Source: Collinsella ihumii (GTDB taxonomy: Bacteria; Actinomycetota; Coriobacteriia; Coriobacteriales; Coriobacteriaceae). From it: 64,000 nt of DNA. Numbering within the stretch: position 1 is the first letter of the stretch; each line of letters opens with the position of its first letter. The translations under genes were made by a program, and so were the position numbers. The DNA lies in contig NZ_FCOU01000012.1 of assembly GCF_900046475.1 (NCBI RefSeq), positions 62,001 through 126,000 of the forward strand, written 5' to 3'. Positions 7,744 through 18,269 of this stretch are shown in pieces. Below the pieces are notes generated by a model. It worked only from the letters and a program-made list of their open reading frames with translations, searched no databases and was not told the DNA's origin.

Positions 7744-9438
7744 CTACTTGCGATGGGCGCGGTAGAACTCGATGAGCGCCTTGGTGCTCGCGTCCTGGAC
7801 GGCGAGGGCCTCGTCGTCATGGAACGCGGGCGTGATCTGCTTGGCGAGCTGCTTGCCCAGCTCAACGCCCCACTGGTCGAAGGAATCGATGCCCCAGACC
7901 GTGCCCTCGACGAACGTGATGTGCTCGTAGAGCGCGATGAGGGCGCCGAGCGCATGCGGGGTGAGCTCGATGCCGAAGATCGAGGTGGACGGACGGTTGC
8001 CGGTGAAGATGCGCGCGGTGACGATCTCCTCGGGCGTGCCCTCGGCGCGGACCTCGTCGGCGGTCTTGCCGAACGCGAGCGCCTTGGTCTGAGCCAGGAA
8101 GTTGCCCAGGAACAGCTCTTGCACGTCCTGGTCGCCGTCCTTGTTGGGGTTAGCGGTGTTGACGAACGCGATGAGGTCGGAGGGGATCAGACGCGTGCCC
8201 TGATGGATGAGCTGGTAGAAGGCGTGCTGGCCGTTGGTGCCCGGCTCGCCCCAATAGATCTCGCCCGAAGCCGTGGTGAGCGCCGAGCCGTCCCAGCGGA
8301 CGCCCTTGCCATTGGACTCCATGGTGAGCTGCTGCAGATAGGCCGGGAAGCGGTGCATGTACTGGTTATACGGCAGCACGGCGTGGCTCTCGGCGCCGAA
8401 GAAGTTGACGTACCAGACGTTGATGAGGCCCATCAGCGCCACGACGTTGTCCTCGAGCGGCGTGTTCTGGAAGTACATGTCGACATCATGGAAGCCCTTG
8501 AGGAAGCACTCGAAGCGCTCGGGTCCCAGCGCGATGATGAGCGACAGGCCCACGGCGGAGTCGACGGAGTAGCGCCCGCCGACCCAGTTCCAGAAGCCGA
8601 AGGCGTTCTCGGGATCGATGCCGAAGTCGGCGACGAGGTCGAGCGCGGTCGAGACGGCGACGAAGTGCTTCTTCACGGCCTCGGCGCGGCTCTCCTCGGA
8701 ACCGTCGATGGCGCCCGCGGCCTCGAGGGCGTCGAGCAGCCAGGTGCGGACCTCGCGGCCGTTGGTCAGGGTCTCGAGCGTCGTGAACGTCTTGGACACG
8801 ACGATGACGAGCGTGGTCTCGGGGTCGAGGCCGCGAACCTTCTCGGCCATGTCGTTGGGGTCGATGTTGGAGATGTAACGGCAGTCGATGCCGGCGTCGG
8901 CGTAGGGCTTGAGCGCCTCGTACACCATGACCGGGCCGAGATCGGAACCGCCGATGCCGATGGACACGACATGCTCGATCTTCTTGCCCGTGACGCCCTT
9001 CCACTCGCCGGAGCGGACCTTCTCGGCGAACGCGTACATGCGGTCGAGCATGTCGCGGACGTCGGCTACGCAGTCCTGGTCGCCGTCGAACACGGTGCCC
9101 TTATCGGATGCCGGGCGGCGCAGCGCGGTGTGAAGCACGGCGCGGTCCTCGGAGGTGTTGATGTGCACGCCGGAATACATGGCGTCGCGGCGCTCCTCGA
9201 TATGCAGCTCGCGCGCAAGCTGGACAAGCAGCTTCATCGTCTCGTCGGTCACGAGGTTCTTGGACAGGTCGATGTGGAACTCGCCCATGTCGTAGCTGAG
9301 CTTGCTCACGCGGTCGGGATCGGCGGCGAACCAGCCCTTGAGATCGATGCCGGCACCGGTGAGCTCGTCATAGTGTTTCTGCAGGGCAGCCCATGCAGGC
9401 GTGCTCGTGGCATCGATAGGAGCAGGTACGGTAGACAT
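7744..9438 (-). CDS. pgi: Glucose-6-phosphate isomerase
   Basis: A 564-residue enzyme that interconverts glucose 6-phosphate and fructose 6-phosphate in glycolysis and gluconeogenesis. The length fits the long bacterial form. Visible signatures are the SIS-domain motif [28 protein letters not shown], the family motif [15 protein letters not shown], the catalytic-region [18 protein letters not shown], and the C-terminal [21 protein letters not shown] lies eight bases before the ATG. The gene is divergent from the S8 protease at 9767 and ends at its own terminator. Confidence 0.95.
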   Translation of the reverse strand: MSTVPAPIDATSTPAWAALQKHYDELTGAGIDLKGWFAADPDRVSKLSYDMGEFHIDLSKNLVTDETMKLLVQLARELHIEERRDAMYSGVHINTSEDRAVLHTALRRPASDKGTVFDGDQDCVADVRDMLDRMYAFAEKVRSGEWKGVTGKKIEHVVSIGIGGSDLGPVMVYEALKPYADAGIDCRYISNIDPNDMAEKVRGLDPETTLVIVVSKTFTTLETLTNGREVRTWLLDALEAAGAIDGSEESRAEAVKKHFVAVSTALDLVADFGIDPENAFGFWNWVGGRYSVDSAVGLSLIIALGPERFECFLKGFHDVDMYFQNTPLEDNVVALMGLINVWYVNFFGAESHAVLPYNQYMHRFPAYLQQLTMESNGKGVRWDGSALTTASGEIYWGEPGTNGQHAFYQLIHQGTRLIPSDLIAFVNTANPNKDGDQDVQELFLGNFLAQTKALAFGKTADEVRAEGTPEEIVTARIFTGNRPSTSIFGIELTPHALGALIALYEHITFVEGTVWGIDSFDQWGVELGKQLAKQITPAFHDDEALAVQDASTKALIEFYRAHRK

Positions 9439-9766
9439 AGGAATCCTCCTTTATCCGAACAGGCGCAGGTTTTCCGCGTCGTGCAACGAAGCGACTCCAT
9501 TCTACCGCAGCGCACGGACAGATTCGCCATTGCTCCCGTCATGAAACGGTCAGGGTGCCAAAGAAACGGTGAGCATCCGAATCGAGAGTCGAAAGGCCCC
9601 GTCGATGGGTTGAAACGAACCCGTCCCCAAATGGCCCATGATTCAGCGCCCTCAGAGAGCACCCATTCGCTCCGAATACCGCCGCATTCATCCAAAGCAT
9701 CCGGTGCGATTCGCCTCCCACATATATAGTGTGTCTTATCTCGATTCCTCAAAGATTGGAACGCAT
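9439..9766. other. Divergent intergenic region, pgi / S8 protease
   Basis: No gene is seen here. It must hold promoters for both flanking genes. Near 9608-9632 is a GGGTTGAAACGAACCCGTCC half-palindrome of the same family as 61268-61295. Confidence 0.5.
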
Positions 9767-12700
9767 ATGAAACTGCCTTCCTATGGACGCCGAACGCTCA
9801 GATATGCGCTCGGCCTCGCTTTGGCCTGCGGACTTGCGCCCGCGGTCGCATATGCCCTGCCGACGATACCGGTGAACCCGCTGTCCGCGCTCACGGAGCC
9901 GTCTTCGACGGACGCTCAGGACGAGCAGACGGCCGTACCCGGCCAGGCGCTCGTCTTGTACCGAGCATCCGATGCCGCCTCGGTGAGCCTGCTCGACTCC
10001 GCGGCCGCCGACGAGTTCGCGAGCGCCGGCGTCACGATCGCCCAGACATGGGACTTCTCCGCTGTCGACCGCGCCGCAAGCCGGGGCGACATCGAGCTGC
10101 AGAGCGCCGATGGGGCAACCGACGCGATCCCGTCGGGCGACGACCTGCGTGTCGCGCTCGTCGAGCGAGAAGGGGCCGACGCAGACGAGCTGGTCGCCGA
10201 GCTCGAAGCACTCGACTTCGTGGTGGCGGCGCAACCGAACTACGTCGCGACGGTCGAAGCGACCGCGCCCGATGACACCCTGTACGACGGCTGGCAGTAC
10301 GGCTTGACCAGCGAGAGCGCCGGCATCGACCTCGAGGCGGCGCTCGCCGCCCGCGACGAGGCGGCTGCAACCGACGACAACATCGTCGCCGTGATCGACA
10401 CGGGCGTCGACGTCTCCCACCCCGACCTCGCCGACCACATGTGGGAGAACCCCGGCATCGAGGGCCTTCCCGGCGAGGCGGGCTCGAACGGCTACGACTT
10501 CACCGGCAACGACGACGACCCGACGCCGGGCACCACGGACATCGACTCCCACGGCACCCACTGCGCAGGCGTCATCGCCGGCATCCAGAACAACGCGGAG
10601 GGAATCGCGGGAGCGAGCTCCGACACCAAGATCATGGCGCTGAAGGTGGCCCCCGAGAACTGCAGGGGCGTGCTGTACCTCAAAGACGTCGTCTCCGCCT
10701 ACCAGTACCTCATCGGCGCGGCTCTCTCCGGGCAGAACGTCGTCGCGGCGAGCAACTCCTGGGAGATCGGCTCCTACGCACCCGTACTCGACTACCTGGT
10801 AAACCAGGCGGGCAAGCTCGGCATCCTGTCCGTCTTCGCTGCGGGAAACGCCACATCGGACACCGCCACCGTCGGCACCGGGGCGACCACGGGCCTCGAG
10901 AGCCCTTACGCGATCGTCATCGCGTCGAGCAACAAGTCGAACGCCCTGTCGACCTTCTCGAACTTCAACGAGACGGACGTCGACCTCGCACTGCCCGGCT
11001 CCAACATCATGTCGACGGTGAGCACCGACGCCGCGCACGCCTACTTCTCCCCGAGCGTGTCTCTGGCCGCAGGCAAGGACCTGGAGTACGCGAACGACTT
11101 CTCCGATTACACCCCGGATTCTGACGCCTACCGGCTCTTCGTCTACAACGCCGACGGGACGCTCGCCTCGCCTGAGGCCACCGACGCGTTCACCATCGAG
11201 GCGGTCGCAGATGCGGGACACGGCACCCCCGGCCTCAGGGTGACCTTCGACCCCTCCCGGGCTGACGGAAGCCCCGGGTACACCGCAACGCTCCAGTGGT
11301 ATCTCGATAACCCGTTTATCGGCACGACGCACGCGGTGCAGGACTATGCGATCGGCGTGAGCGCGAGCATCGATGCCGGCGGCCCCTCCAACACGAGGCT
11401 GTACCTCGTACCATCCCTGTACGCCGTCAAGGACGGCGCGACCGTCCCACTTCACGGCGTGTCGACCCTCACCGAGGTGAACATCGACCTGACCAACGTC
11501 TACGGCACCTCCTTGGCCGCCCTCGACACCGAGGCAGACCGACTGATCGGTGCCGCCCAGTTCAGCATCATGCCCGCCGACGACGTCTGGTCGAGCGAAA
11601 AGACCACCTTCTACATCGAGCCCTACGGCATCGGTCTGGTGGACGGCGAGGGCGTGGACGACGAGACGAGCGACTACGCCCCCTACGGCGAGATGAGCGG
11701 AACGTCCATGGCGACCCCTCTCGCCGCGGGCACCGTAGGCCAGCTCGCTGCCCTCGACCCCGAGGCGAGCGCGCTCGAGCTGCGCGGAAAGCTGGTCGGC
11801 TCGACCGTCCCGGTGAGCACGACAACTTATGGGGGCGTCGAGAAGCACACGGCGACCGACGGTCGCTTCGACTGGAACGTGGCGCTCGACGACGATGCGG
11901 TGAACGCGAACACGTGGTCCGTCGACGCCGACCCGGCGACCGGCACGGTTACCGTCCACGGCTATGCCCTCGGCGACGCGAGCGTCACCCTCGACGGCGA
12001 GGACGTCTCCTGCACGGCGCAGACCGACAGCGAGCTGACCTTCACGGCGCCTGCCGACGCCTTCGACGGAGGCGTCCATCGCATCGACGTGACCGACGGC
12101 TCGACCGGGCGCACGCACCGCGCCTCCTACAGCCTCCCTGCGCGCGAGGCATCCTATGACATGATGCGGACGGACAGCCTCCCCGGCGGCACGACGGACT
12201 CGGCCACCGGCAGACTGGTGGGCGCCGAGGGCGCGCTGTATTTCGCCGACACGAAAGGCGCCTACCTGTATCGCCTGGATCATCCCGGAAACGGCTCCTG
12301 GACCGCATGCGCGGTACCCGGAACTCCGTGGCAGTCAACTATGCACGACTCCCATTCCCCGATAGCCTACACGGCGATCGGAAGCGATATCGTCGCCGTC
12401 ACGACCGACCTAGACGAAAGCGGCATCGTCGTGCTTGCGGCGACCTACAGCGCGGAGCGCGACGAATGGAGCCCCTATCGGCAGATCGATACCATCGCGA
12501 CCCCGGAAGGGGCCGACCAGGCGATCTACATCTCCTCGCTCGCAAGCGCGACGACGACCGGCGACACCGCCTATGCGCTCGTGGGGACCTCGTACCAGGC
12601 CGCAACGGGCGATCGTTTCACCCGGTACGCGATCGTGTCGCAGGAGGGCCCCGACGGGGAGCTCTCCGCGACCGAGATTCAGACGGAGCAGTTCCCGGGC

Positions 12701-13762
12701 ATCATGCTCGCGCCGCTTGCGCCCATCGCGCATGATGGAAAGATCTACGTGATCGGCGCGATCGGCGGCGGGCGGACCGACCCCTCGGCGACGTACGCAC
12801 CGCATGCATACACTATCGACCTGACAAGCGGGGTGTTGGATGACCTCGGTGCCATCGAGGATACGCCGGTCTTTACCTACTCAGACTACGGAGATCTCGA
12901 GAGTTGCGTGACTGTCCCCTTCGAAGACGGCGCGCTCGTCTTCGCGCGCTCACAGCAAGACGTCGGCGACACCATGTACATCGACCTCGACACGCTCAGG
13001 TGCGAGGGCTCGGCATGGGTCGGCAGCGACTCCGCGACGGGCGTCACCATCACGTCTGCCACGGTCTTCGACGGGACGGTCCACCTGACCGCGCTCGACA
13101 ACGGAACCGACGCGGCGTCGGCTACGGGCGCGCTTTATACGCTGCCCCGCGCGGCTGCAGAGCAGCTCGCGAGCATCGTGTGCCCAACGGAGCGCTACAC
13201 CGACCTTGATGAGCTCGCGTGGTATCACGAGCCGGTCGACTGGGCGGTTTCCGAGAAGATCATGCTCGGCGTCGACGCGGATGCCGGCGTGTTCGACCCG
13301 ACGGGCACCCTCACACGCGCCCAGATGGCGCAGGTCCTGTACAACATGGCCGGAAAGCCGGACGTCGACGACCCGATCCCCTACAGCGACTGCGACCAGG
13401 ATGCCTGGTACCGCGATGCAGTCGCCTGGTGCACCCAGCAAGGCATCTTTATGGGGTATGACGACACCGACAAGTTCGGCCCGGACGACCCGCTGACGCG
13501 CGAGCAGATGGCGACCATCCTGTGGCGCATCGCCGCGCCCGAGACTGCCACCGAAGGCGACCTCGACCGCTTCACCGACGGTGCTGCGGTATCCGATTGG
13601 GCGACAGAAGCCGTAACGTGGACGGTTGCCGAGGGATACCTGCGCGGTATCGGCAACACGACCGAGCTCCAGCCGCGAGGAGACCTCGAGCGCGCCCAGG
13701 CGGCAACCGTGTTCATGCGTGCCGACCGCGACGGATTCCCCTTCCCGCAGCCCGCAGCATAG
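9767..13762 (+). CDS. Secreted S8 (subtilisin-like) protease with three SLH repeats
   Basis: A 1331-residue exported protease. The start at 9767 opens a Sec signal peptide (basic MKLPSYGRRTLR, hydrophobic core, cleavage after AVAYA). Residues 40-190 look like a propeptide. The catalytic triad is Asp211 in VIDTGVDVSHPDL, His262 in DSHGTHCAG and Ser647 in GTSMATPLAAG. The 385-residue gap between His and Ser indicates a large insertion, as in lactocepin-type subtilases. Residues 740-1120 are extracellular repeats with an IPT-like part followed by a propeller-like part. Three SLH-type repeats, each about 60 residues (WAVSEKIMLG, WCTQQGIFMG, WTVAEGYLRG), end the chain and would hold it on secondary cell-wall polymer. 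Confidence 0.9.
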   Translation: MKLPSYGRRTLRYALGLALACGLAPAVAYALPTIPVNPLSALTEPSSTDAQDEQTAVPGQALVLYRASDAASVSLLDSAAADEFASAGVTIAQTWDFSAVDRAASRGDIELQSADGATDAIPSGDDLRVALVEREGADADELVAELEALDFVVAAQPNYVATVEATAPDDTLYDGWQYGLTSESAGIDLEAALAARDEAAATDDNIVAVIDTGVDVSHPDLADHMWENPGIEGLPGEAGSNGYDFTGNDDDPTPGTTDIDSHGTHCAGVIAGIQNNAEGIAGASSDTKIMALKVAPENCRGVLYLKDVVSAYQYLIGAALSGQNVVAASNSWEIGSYAPVLDYLVNQAGKLGILSVFAAGNATSDTATVGTGATTGLESPYAIVIASSNKSNALSTFSNFNETDVDLALPGSNIMSTVSTDAAHAYFSPSVSLAAGKDLEYANDFSDYTPDSDAYRLFVYNADGTLASPEATDAFTIEAVADAGHGTPGLRVTFDPSRADGSPGYTATLQWYLDNPFIGTTHAVQDYAIGVSASIDAGGPSNTRLYLVPSLYAVKDGATVPLHGVSTLTEVNIDLTNVYGTSLAALDTEADRLIGAAQFSIMPADDVWSSEKTTFYIEPYGIGLVDGEGVDDETSDYAPYGEMSGTSMATPLAAGTVGQLAALDPEASALELRGKLVGSTVPVSTTTYGGVEKHTATDGRFDWNVALDDDAVNANTWSVDADPATGTVTVHGYALGDASVTLDGEDVSCTAQTDSELTFTAPADAFDGGVHRIDVTDGSTGRTHRASYSLPAREASYDMMRTDSLPGGTTDSATGRLVGAEGALYFADTKGAYLYRLDHPGNGSWTACAVPGTPWQSTMHDSHSPIAYTAIGSDIVAVTTDLDESGIVVLAATYSAERDEWSPYRQIDTIATPEGADQAIYISSLASATTTGDTAYALVGTSYQAATGDRFTRYAIVSQEGPDGELSATEIQTEQFPGIMLAPLAPIAHDGKIYVIGAIGGGRTDPSATYAPHAYTIDLTSGVLDDLGAIEDTPVFTYSDYGDLESCVTVPFEDGALVFARSQQDVGDTMYIDLDTLRCEGSAWVGSDSATGVTITSATVFDGTVHLTALDNGTDAASATGALYTLPRAAAEQLASIVCPTERYTDLDELAWYHEPVDWAVSEKIMLGVDADAGVFDPTGTLTRAQMAQVLYNMAGKPDVDDPIPYSDCDQDAWYRDAVAWCTQQGIFMGYDDTDKFGPDDPLTREQMATILWRIAAPETATEGDLDRFTDGAAVSDWATEAVTWTVAEGYLRGIGNTTELQPRGDLERAQAATVFMRADRDGFPFPQPAA

Positions 13763-13784
13763 CGGCGCGCACGCACGATCGGCC

Positions 13785-13825
13785 GAGGGCCCGAGACGTC
13801 GGAACATCCGATGTCTCGGGCCCTC
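13785..13825 (+). terminator. Hairpin after the S8 protease gene
   Basis: GAGGGCCCGAGACGTCGGA pairs with TCCGATGTCTCGGGCCCTC with one G-T pair around a three-base loop. There is no long T-run, so termination efficiency is uncertain. Confidence 0.6.
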
Positions 13826-13893
13826 GTCATGTCCGGAGCCTGTCCCGTATCCGGCACGCCGCCACGGCATCTCCCCCGATTCAGGCCCTCGTT

Positions 13894-13973
13894 CATTCAT
13901 GAACGAACGAGGGCATTTTCGGCGTTTCCGCAGGATTCGTTTGTTTGACACCCCTGTTAATTCATGAACGAAC
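13894..13973. repeat. TTCATGAA-bounded dispersed repeat, copy B
   Basis: Same architecture as 6295-6373: TTCATGAACGAACGAGGGC at the left, a GCAGGATTCGTTTGTTTGAC core, and TTCATGAACGAACG at the right. It sits between two convergent genes. Confidence 0.75.
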
Positions 13974-14014
13974 GGCCCCGCGGCACCGGCATCGGCCATG
14001 GCATCGGAGATTCC

Positions 14015-14374
14015 CTACAGGCGCAGACGCCCCAGCAGCTCGGGATAGCCCTCCTCCACCGCCTGGTTGTACTGGTGGGCGAACACGCCGATCGCAGCTG
14101 CCCACGTGCACGCCAGGCACAGAAGGACGATCGCCGTCACGACGACGCCCGCAAACAGGACCGCCGGCGTGGGCCCGGCGACAAAGACCGTCATGAACAG
14201 CAAGGCGATGTCGAGTATGAGCGAGAGCGCGGCCGCCCGGCGCAAGGCGCGCTGACGCGCCTGCTGGCCGCGCAGAAGCATCCCGTGGAGCTCCGTCAGC
14301 TCCTCCACCGTCAGGCGGTGCTCGACCAGACGCGCCCGGTCAGCCGCGCCCAGCCTGTTGATGTGAATCCGCAT
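14015..14374 (-). CDS. Hypothetical two-helix membrane protein
   Basis: A 119-residue protein. The start at 14374 has GGAGG five bases upstream; the frame stays open further up but that part overlaps the ABC-F gene and is not protein-like. The N-terminal half is charged and helical (VEHRLTVEELTELHGMLLRG). Two hydrophobic helices follow near residues 49-68 and 73-96, with a short C-terminal tail. I do not recognise a family. It lies 55 bases downstream of the ABC-F gene on the same strand, so cotranscription is likely. Confidence 0.65.
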   Translation of the reverse strand: MRIHINRLGAADRARLVEHRLTVEELTELHGMLLRGQQARQRALRRAAALSLILDIALLFMTVFVAGPTPAVLFAGVVVTAIVLLCLACTWAAAIGVFAHQYNQAVEEGYPELLGRLRL

Positions 14375-14429
14375 CGCATCCTCCAGCAAGCGGCAAGCCG
14401 CCAAGCAGCGGCGCCCGAGCCCCGGTATC

Positions 14430-16271
14430 CTACTCTTCCAGCTGCTCGCTCGCCTCGAGCCACGCGGTCTCCAGCTCGTCGAGCTCCGCGCGGGCGTCGT
14501 CGATGGCCCGCTGCTGGGCCGTAAGCGCCTCGAAATCCGTAGGGTCGACATCTGCCATGGCGGCCGTCAGCTCGTCGACCTTCGCGCGGCGCGCCTCCAT
14601 CTTACGTTCCAGGGACGAGACCTCGCGACGCAGCCGCTGGCGCTCGGCGTTGGAGAGCCGCGAGCCGCCGGAGGCCTCCCCCGACGCCGTCTGCACGGGA
14701 GAAGCCGCCTCGGCCGCCCGCTGCGCCGAGGACTTCTGCGTGCGCGCGGACGACGCGCCCACCAGACGCAGGTATTCGTCCACCCCGCCCGGCACGTGGC
14801 GCAGACGCCCATCGATGATCGCGTACTGATGGTCGGTCACGCGCTCCATGAGGTAGCGGTCGTGCGTCACCAGAATCAGCGTGCCCGGCCACCCGTCGAG
14901 CAGGTCCTCGACGATGGCCAGCATGTCGGTGTCGAGATCGTTGCCCGGCTCGTCGAGGATGAGCACGTTGGGCTCCTCCAGGATCGTCAGCAGAAGCGAC
15001 AGGCGGCGGCGCTGGCCGCCCGAAAGGTCCCCGATGCGGCTCCACAGCTGCTGGGTGGTGAAACCCAGGCGCTCGAGCAGCTTCTCGGGGCTCGTCTCCT
15101 TGCCGTCGACGATGTAGACGCGCTTGTAGCGCGAGAGCACCTCGCGAATCGTCTCGTCCATATGCGGGGCGAGCTCGTCGAGCTGCTGGGACAGCACGCC
15201 GAAGCGCACCGTCGCGCCGATCTTCACGCGGCCGCTCGTCGGTGCGAGCTTTCCCTGGATGACCGACAGCATGGTGGACTTCCCCGCGCCGTTCTCGCCC
15301 AGCAGGCCGAAGCGGTCGCCGGCGCCGATCAACCACGTCACGTCCTCGAGCACCGGCTTGACCTCGCCGTCGGCCCCGTCCGCATATCCCGCATAGACAT
15401 CGATCACGTCGATGACCTGCTTGCCCAGGCGCGACACCGCCAGGCGCTTGAGCTCGAGCTCGTTGCGCACCGGAGGCACGTCGGCGATGAGCGCGCGAGC
15501 CGCCTCGACGCGGAACTTCGGCTTCGTCGAGCGCGCCTGCGCGCCGCGGGACAGCCAGGCGAGCTCCTTGCGCGCCATGTTCCTGCGTCGGTCCTCGGCG
15601 ACCGCCGCCAAGCGGTCGCGCTCGACCCGCTGCAGGATGTAGGCGGAGTAGCCGCCCTCGAACGGCTCGACGACCCCGTCGTGCACCTCCCACATGGAGG
15701 TGCAGACCTCGTCCAGAAACCAGCGGTCGTGCGTCACGATGAGCAGCGCGCCCTCGCCTGCGCCCCAGCGGGCCTTCAGGTGCTCGGCCAGCCAGTTGAT
15801 GGTGCGCATGTCGAGATGGTTCGTCGGCTCGTCGAGCATGAGCACGTCATAGGTGCCGATCAGCAGGCGCGTGAGGTCGACGCGGCGGCGCTGGCCGCCG
15901 GACAGCTCGCCCACCGTGCCCTCCCACGGCACGTCGGCGATCAGGCCGTCCAGCACCTGGCGCACGCGCGGGCTCGAGGCCCATTCGTACTCGGGGGCGT
16001 CGCCCACCACGGCGCGATGGACCGTGTCGCCGTCGTCGAGCGCATCGCGCTGGCCGAGCAGGCCGACCGAGATGTCGCGCCGATGGGTGACACGGCCGTC
16101 ATCGGGCTCGAGCTCGCCGGACAGCACCTGGAGCAACGTGGACTTGCCGTCGCCGTTGCGCCCGACGATGCCGATGCGGTCGCCCTCGTTCACGCCGAGC
16201 GTCACGTCGTCGAAGATATGCTTGGTGGGAAACTCCAGCTTCACGGAATCGCAGCCGAGAAGAATCGCCAT
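14430..16271 (-). CDS. ABC-F family ATPase (Uup-like)
   Basis: A 613-residue protein with two ATP-binding cassettes and no membrane segments. Walker A motifs are GRNGDGKST and GENGAGKST, signatures LSGGQRRRVDL and LSGGQRRRLSL, and Walker B VLMLDEPTNHLD and VLILDEPGNDLD. The C-terminal 110 residues (from about 500) form a charged coiled coil with many Arg, Glu and Ala, as in Uup and other ABC-F proteins that act on the ribosome or on branched DNA. The N-terminal MAILLGCDSVKLEFPTK matches the family start. The branch (Uup or an antibiotic-protection type) cannot be decided here. Confidence 0.88.
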   Translation of the reverse strand: MAILLGCDSVKLEFPTKHIFDDVTLGVNEGDRIGIVGRNGDGKSTLLQVLSGELEPDDGRVTHRRDISVGLLGQRDALDDGDTVHRAVVGDAPEYEWASSPRVRQVLDGLIADVPWEGTVGELSGGQRRRVDLTRLLIGTYDVLMLDEPTNHLDMRTINWLAEHLKARWGAGEGALLIVTHDRWFLDEVCTSMWEVHDGVVEPFEGGYSAYILQRVERDRLAAVAEDRRRNMARKELAWLSRGAQARSTKPKFRVEAARALIADVPPVRNELELKRLAVSRLGKQVIDVIDVYAGYADGADGEVKPVLEDVTWLIGAGDRFGLLGENGAGKSTMLSVIQGKLAPTSGRVKIGATVRFGVLSQQLDELAPHMDETIREVLSRYKRVYIVDGKETSPEKLLERLGFTTQQLWSRIGDLSGGQRRRLSLLLTILEEPNVLILDEPGNDLDTDMLAIVEDLLDGWPGTLILVTHDRYLMERVTDHQYAIIDGRLRHVPGGVDEYLRLVGASSARTQKSSAQRAAEAASPVQTASGEASGGSRLSNAERQRLRREVSSLERKMEARRAKVDELTAAMADVDPTDFEALTAQQRAIDDARAELDELETAWLEASEQLEE

Positions 16272-16321
16272 ATGCGCTACACCGCCTCTGCAATCGCATT
16301 TCGTTCGACCATCTATCCTAG

Positions 16322-16407
16322 TGCAACTTTAGGGACAGTCCCCCAAATTTCACGGAGGAGACGCGCGTCTCCTCCGTGAAATTTGGGGGACTGTCCCTAA
16401 AGTTGCA
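16322..16407. repeat. 86-bp perfect palindrome
   Basis: The sequence equals its own reverse complement over 86 bases with no spacer, centred between 16364 and 16365. It contains TTTAGGGACAGTCCCCCAAA and its inverse. It lies between the pst operon terminator and the ABC-F gene. Confidence 0.9.
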
Positions 16408-16439
16408 AAAACGGCGACCCGGGTCTCAACGGGTCGCCG
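16407..16439 (-). terminator. Intrinsic terminator of the pst operon
   Basis: CGGCGACCC pairs with GGGTCGCCG around a ten-base loop, and the minus strand continues with TTTTT. It lies about 70 bases after the pstB stop. Confidence 0.85.
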
Positions 16440-16509
16440 CTGCATGGAGTGCCGCACCGGAGCCTGGGCATGCAACCGGACTCGACGGCGGGCATATGAG
16501 AACGTCAGA

Positions 16510-17346
16510 TTAAGAAAACATTCCCGTGAGGTAGTCGTTCAGCCGCTTATCGTTCGGACGCTGGAAGATCTGGTCCGTCTCGCCATACTCGACCATCTCT
16601 CCCATGTAGAAGAAGGCGGTGCGGTTGGACACGCGGGAGGCCTGCTCCATGTTGTGCGTCACGATGATGATGGCGCGGTTCTCGACGATCGTGTTCATGA
16701 GGTCCTCGATGGCCAGCGTCGAGATGGGGTCGAGCGCCGAGCAGGGTTCGTCGAACAGGATCACGTCGGGATGCATGGCGAGCGTGCGGGCGATGCACAG
16801 GCGCTGCTGCTGGCCGCCGGACAGGGCGAACGCGCTCTGGTCGAGCTTGTCTTTGACCTCATCCCACAGGGCGGCGCCGCGCAGGGACTCCTCCACCATC
16901 TGGTCGAGGGTCGCCTTGTCCTTGATGCCATGGCGCTTGGGCGCGAACGTGATGTTCTCGCGGATGGACTTATGGAAGGGGTTCGGCTGCTGGAACACCA
17001 TGCCGATAGACTTGCGCAGCTCGTAGAGGTTTTCGGTCTTGGTGTTGATGTTGCGTCCCTGGTAGAGGATCTCGCCCTCGACGCGGCAGCCCTTGATCTC
17101 GCGGTTCATGAGGTTCAGGCTGCGCAGGAACGTGGACTTGCCGCAACCGGAAGGACCGATGAGCGCGGTGATCTCGCCCTTGTGGAACTTGAGGCTCGTG
17201 TCGTTCAGCGCATGGTGGTCGCCGTAGTACACGTTGACGTCTTTGGTCTCGAGCACGACCTCCTCGGAGATGGCCACGCCCGTCGTGCGGTGCGTCTTTT
17301 CGCTCGAGCCGACGCTTTTGAGGAACTGGTCGGTTTCGTTCGTCAT
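16510..17346 (-). CDS. pstB: Phosphate ABC transporter ATP-binding protein PstB
   Basis: A 278-residue ABC ATPase that energises high-affinity phosphate import through PstA and PstC. Walker A is GPSGCGKST near residue 66, the Q-loop segment [13 protein letters not shown], the signature [13 protein letters not shown], and Walker [22 protein letters not shown] and [11 protein letters not shown] are PstB hallmarks. The first 25 residues are an extra polar extension. Its start overlaps the pstA stop by four bases, indicating translational coupling. No phoU follows in this window. Confidence 0.96.
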   Translation of the reverse strand: MTNETDQFLKSVGSSEKTHRTTGVAISEEVVLETKDVNVYYGDHHALNDTSLKFHKGEITALIGPSGCGKSTFLRSLNLMNREIKGCRVEGEILYQGRNINTKTENLYELRKSIGMVFQQPNPFHKSIRENITFAPKRHGIKDKATLDQMVEESLRGAALWDEVKDKLDQSAFALSGGQQQRLCIARTLAMHPDVILFDEPCSALDPISTLAIEDLMNTIVENRAIIIVTHNMEQASRVSNRTAFFYMGEMVEYGETDQIFQRPNDKRLNDYLTGMFS

Positions 17347-18269
17347 TCGGCGGTCATCCTCCTTGCAAGTGCCTTACCGGCGATGCGAGAAAGCACGTTG
17401 AACAGCAGCACGCAGATCATCAGCAGGGCCGCGGTGCCCCAGACGATGTGCTGGGCCTCGGGGCTGCCCTCGCCGTAGATCTTGTAGATGTGCACGGCGA
17501 GCGACTCGCCCGGACGGAAGATGTTCCACGCGCAGGTCGGGCTCGCGAAGTTGAGCGAGAAGAAGTTCAGGCGCGCCGGCGAGCTCATGCCGGAGGTGAA
17601 CAGCAGCGCAGCGGCCTCGCCGAACACGCGGCCGGCGGACAGCACGACGCCCGTCACAATAGCGGGCATCGCCGCGGGGATCAGCACGTGCAGGGTGGTC
17701 TCCCAGCGGGTCAGGCCCATGGCCAGGCACGCGTCGCGCTGGCTGGCGGGAACATCCTCGAGCGCCTGCTGGATCACGCGGGTCAGGATGGGGATGTTGA
17801 ACATCGTGAGCGCGATGGCGCCCGAGATGAGCGAGTAGCCCCACCCGAAGTTCACGGAGAACATCAGGAAGCCGAACATGCCAACGACGATGGAGGGCAG
17901 GCTGGACAGGGTCTCGATGGCCGTGGACGCGATCTTGGTGACAGGGCCCTCCGGTGCGTACTCGACCAGGAACACCGCGCCGCCCAGGCTGATGGGCAGC
18001 GAGATGATCAGGGTGAGGATCAGCAGGTAGAACGAGTCGAAGAGCTGATAGGCGATGCCGCCCTCGGTGCCGTTGGAACGGCTCGCCTCGGTCAGGAAGC
18101 CGGGCTGGAACAGCTGGCCGATACCCTGCGCGAGGATATAGATGACCATCGACACGACGATGAGCATGACCAGGCCTACGATGAGCGTCAGGATACCGGT
18201 GGCGATCCGGTCATTGCGCATGGAACGCTTGATGCGCGCGTTCTGCGCCTCCACAGAGATGTTAGCCAC
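17343..18269 (-). CDS. pstA: Phosphate ABC transporter permease PstA
   Basis: A 308-residue inner-membrane permease with about six helices. The BPD-transport EAA-like loop is [26 protein letters not shown], and EYAPEG and [11 protein letters not shown] are typical of PstA. The start is taken as the GTG at 18269, which overlaps the end of pstC by eight bases and follows purine-rich AAGGGGGCGAAGG; an ATG 21 bases upstream is possible. It forms the phosphate channel with PstC. Confidence 0.94.
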   Translation of the reverse strand: MANISVEAQNARIKRSMRNDRIATGILTLIVGLVMLIVVSMVIYILAQGIGQLFQPGFLTEASRSNGTEGGIAYQLFDSFYLLILTLIISLPISLGGAVFLVEYAPEGPVTKIASTAIETLSSLPSIVVGMFGFLMFSVNFGWGYSLISGAIALTMFNIPILTRVIQQALEDVPASQRDACLAMGLTRWETTLHVLIPAAMPAIVTGVVLSAGRVFGEAAALLFTSGMSSPARLNFFSLNFASPTCAWNIFRPGESLAVHIYKIYGEGSPEAQHIVWGTAALLMICVLLFNVLSRIAGKALARRMTAE

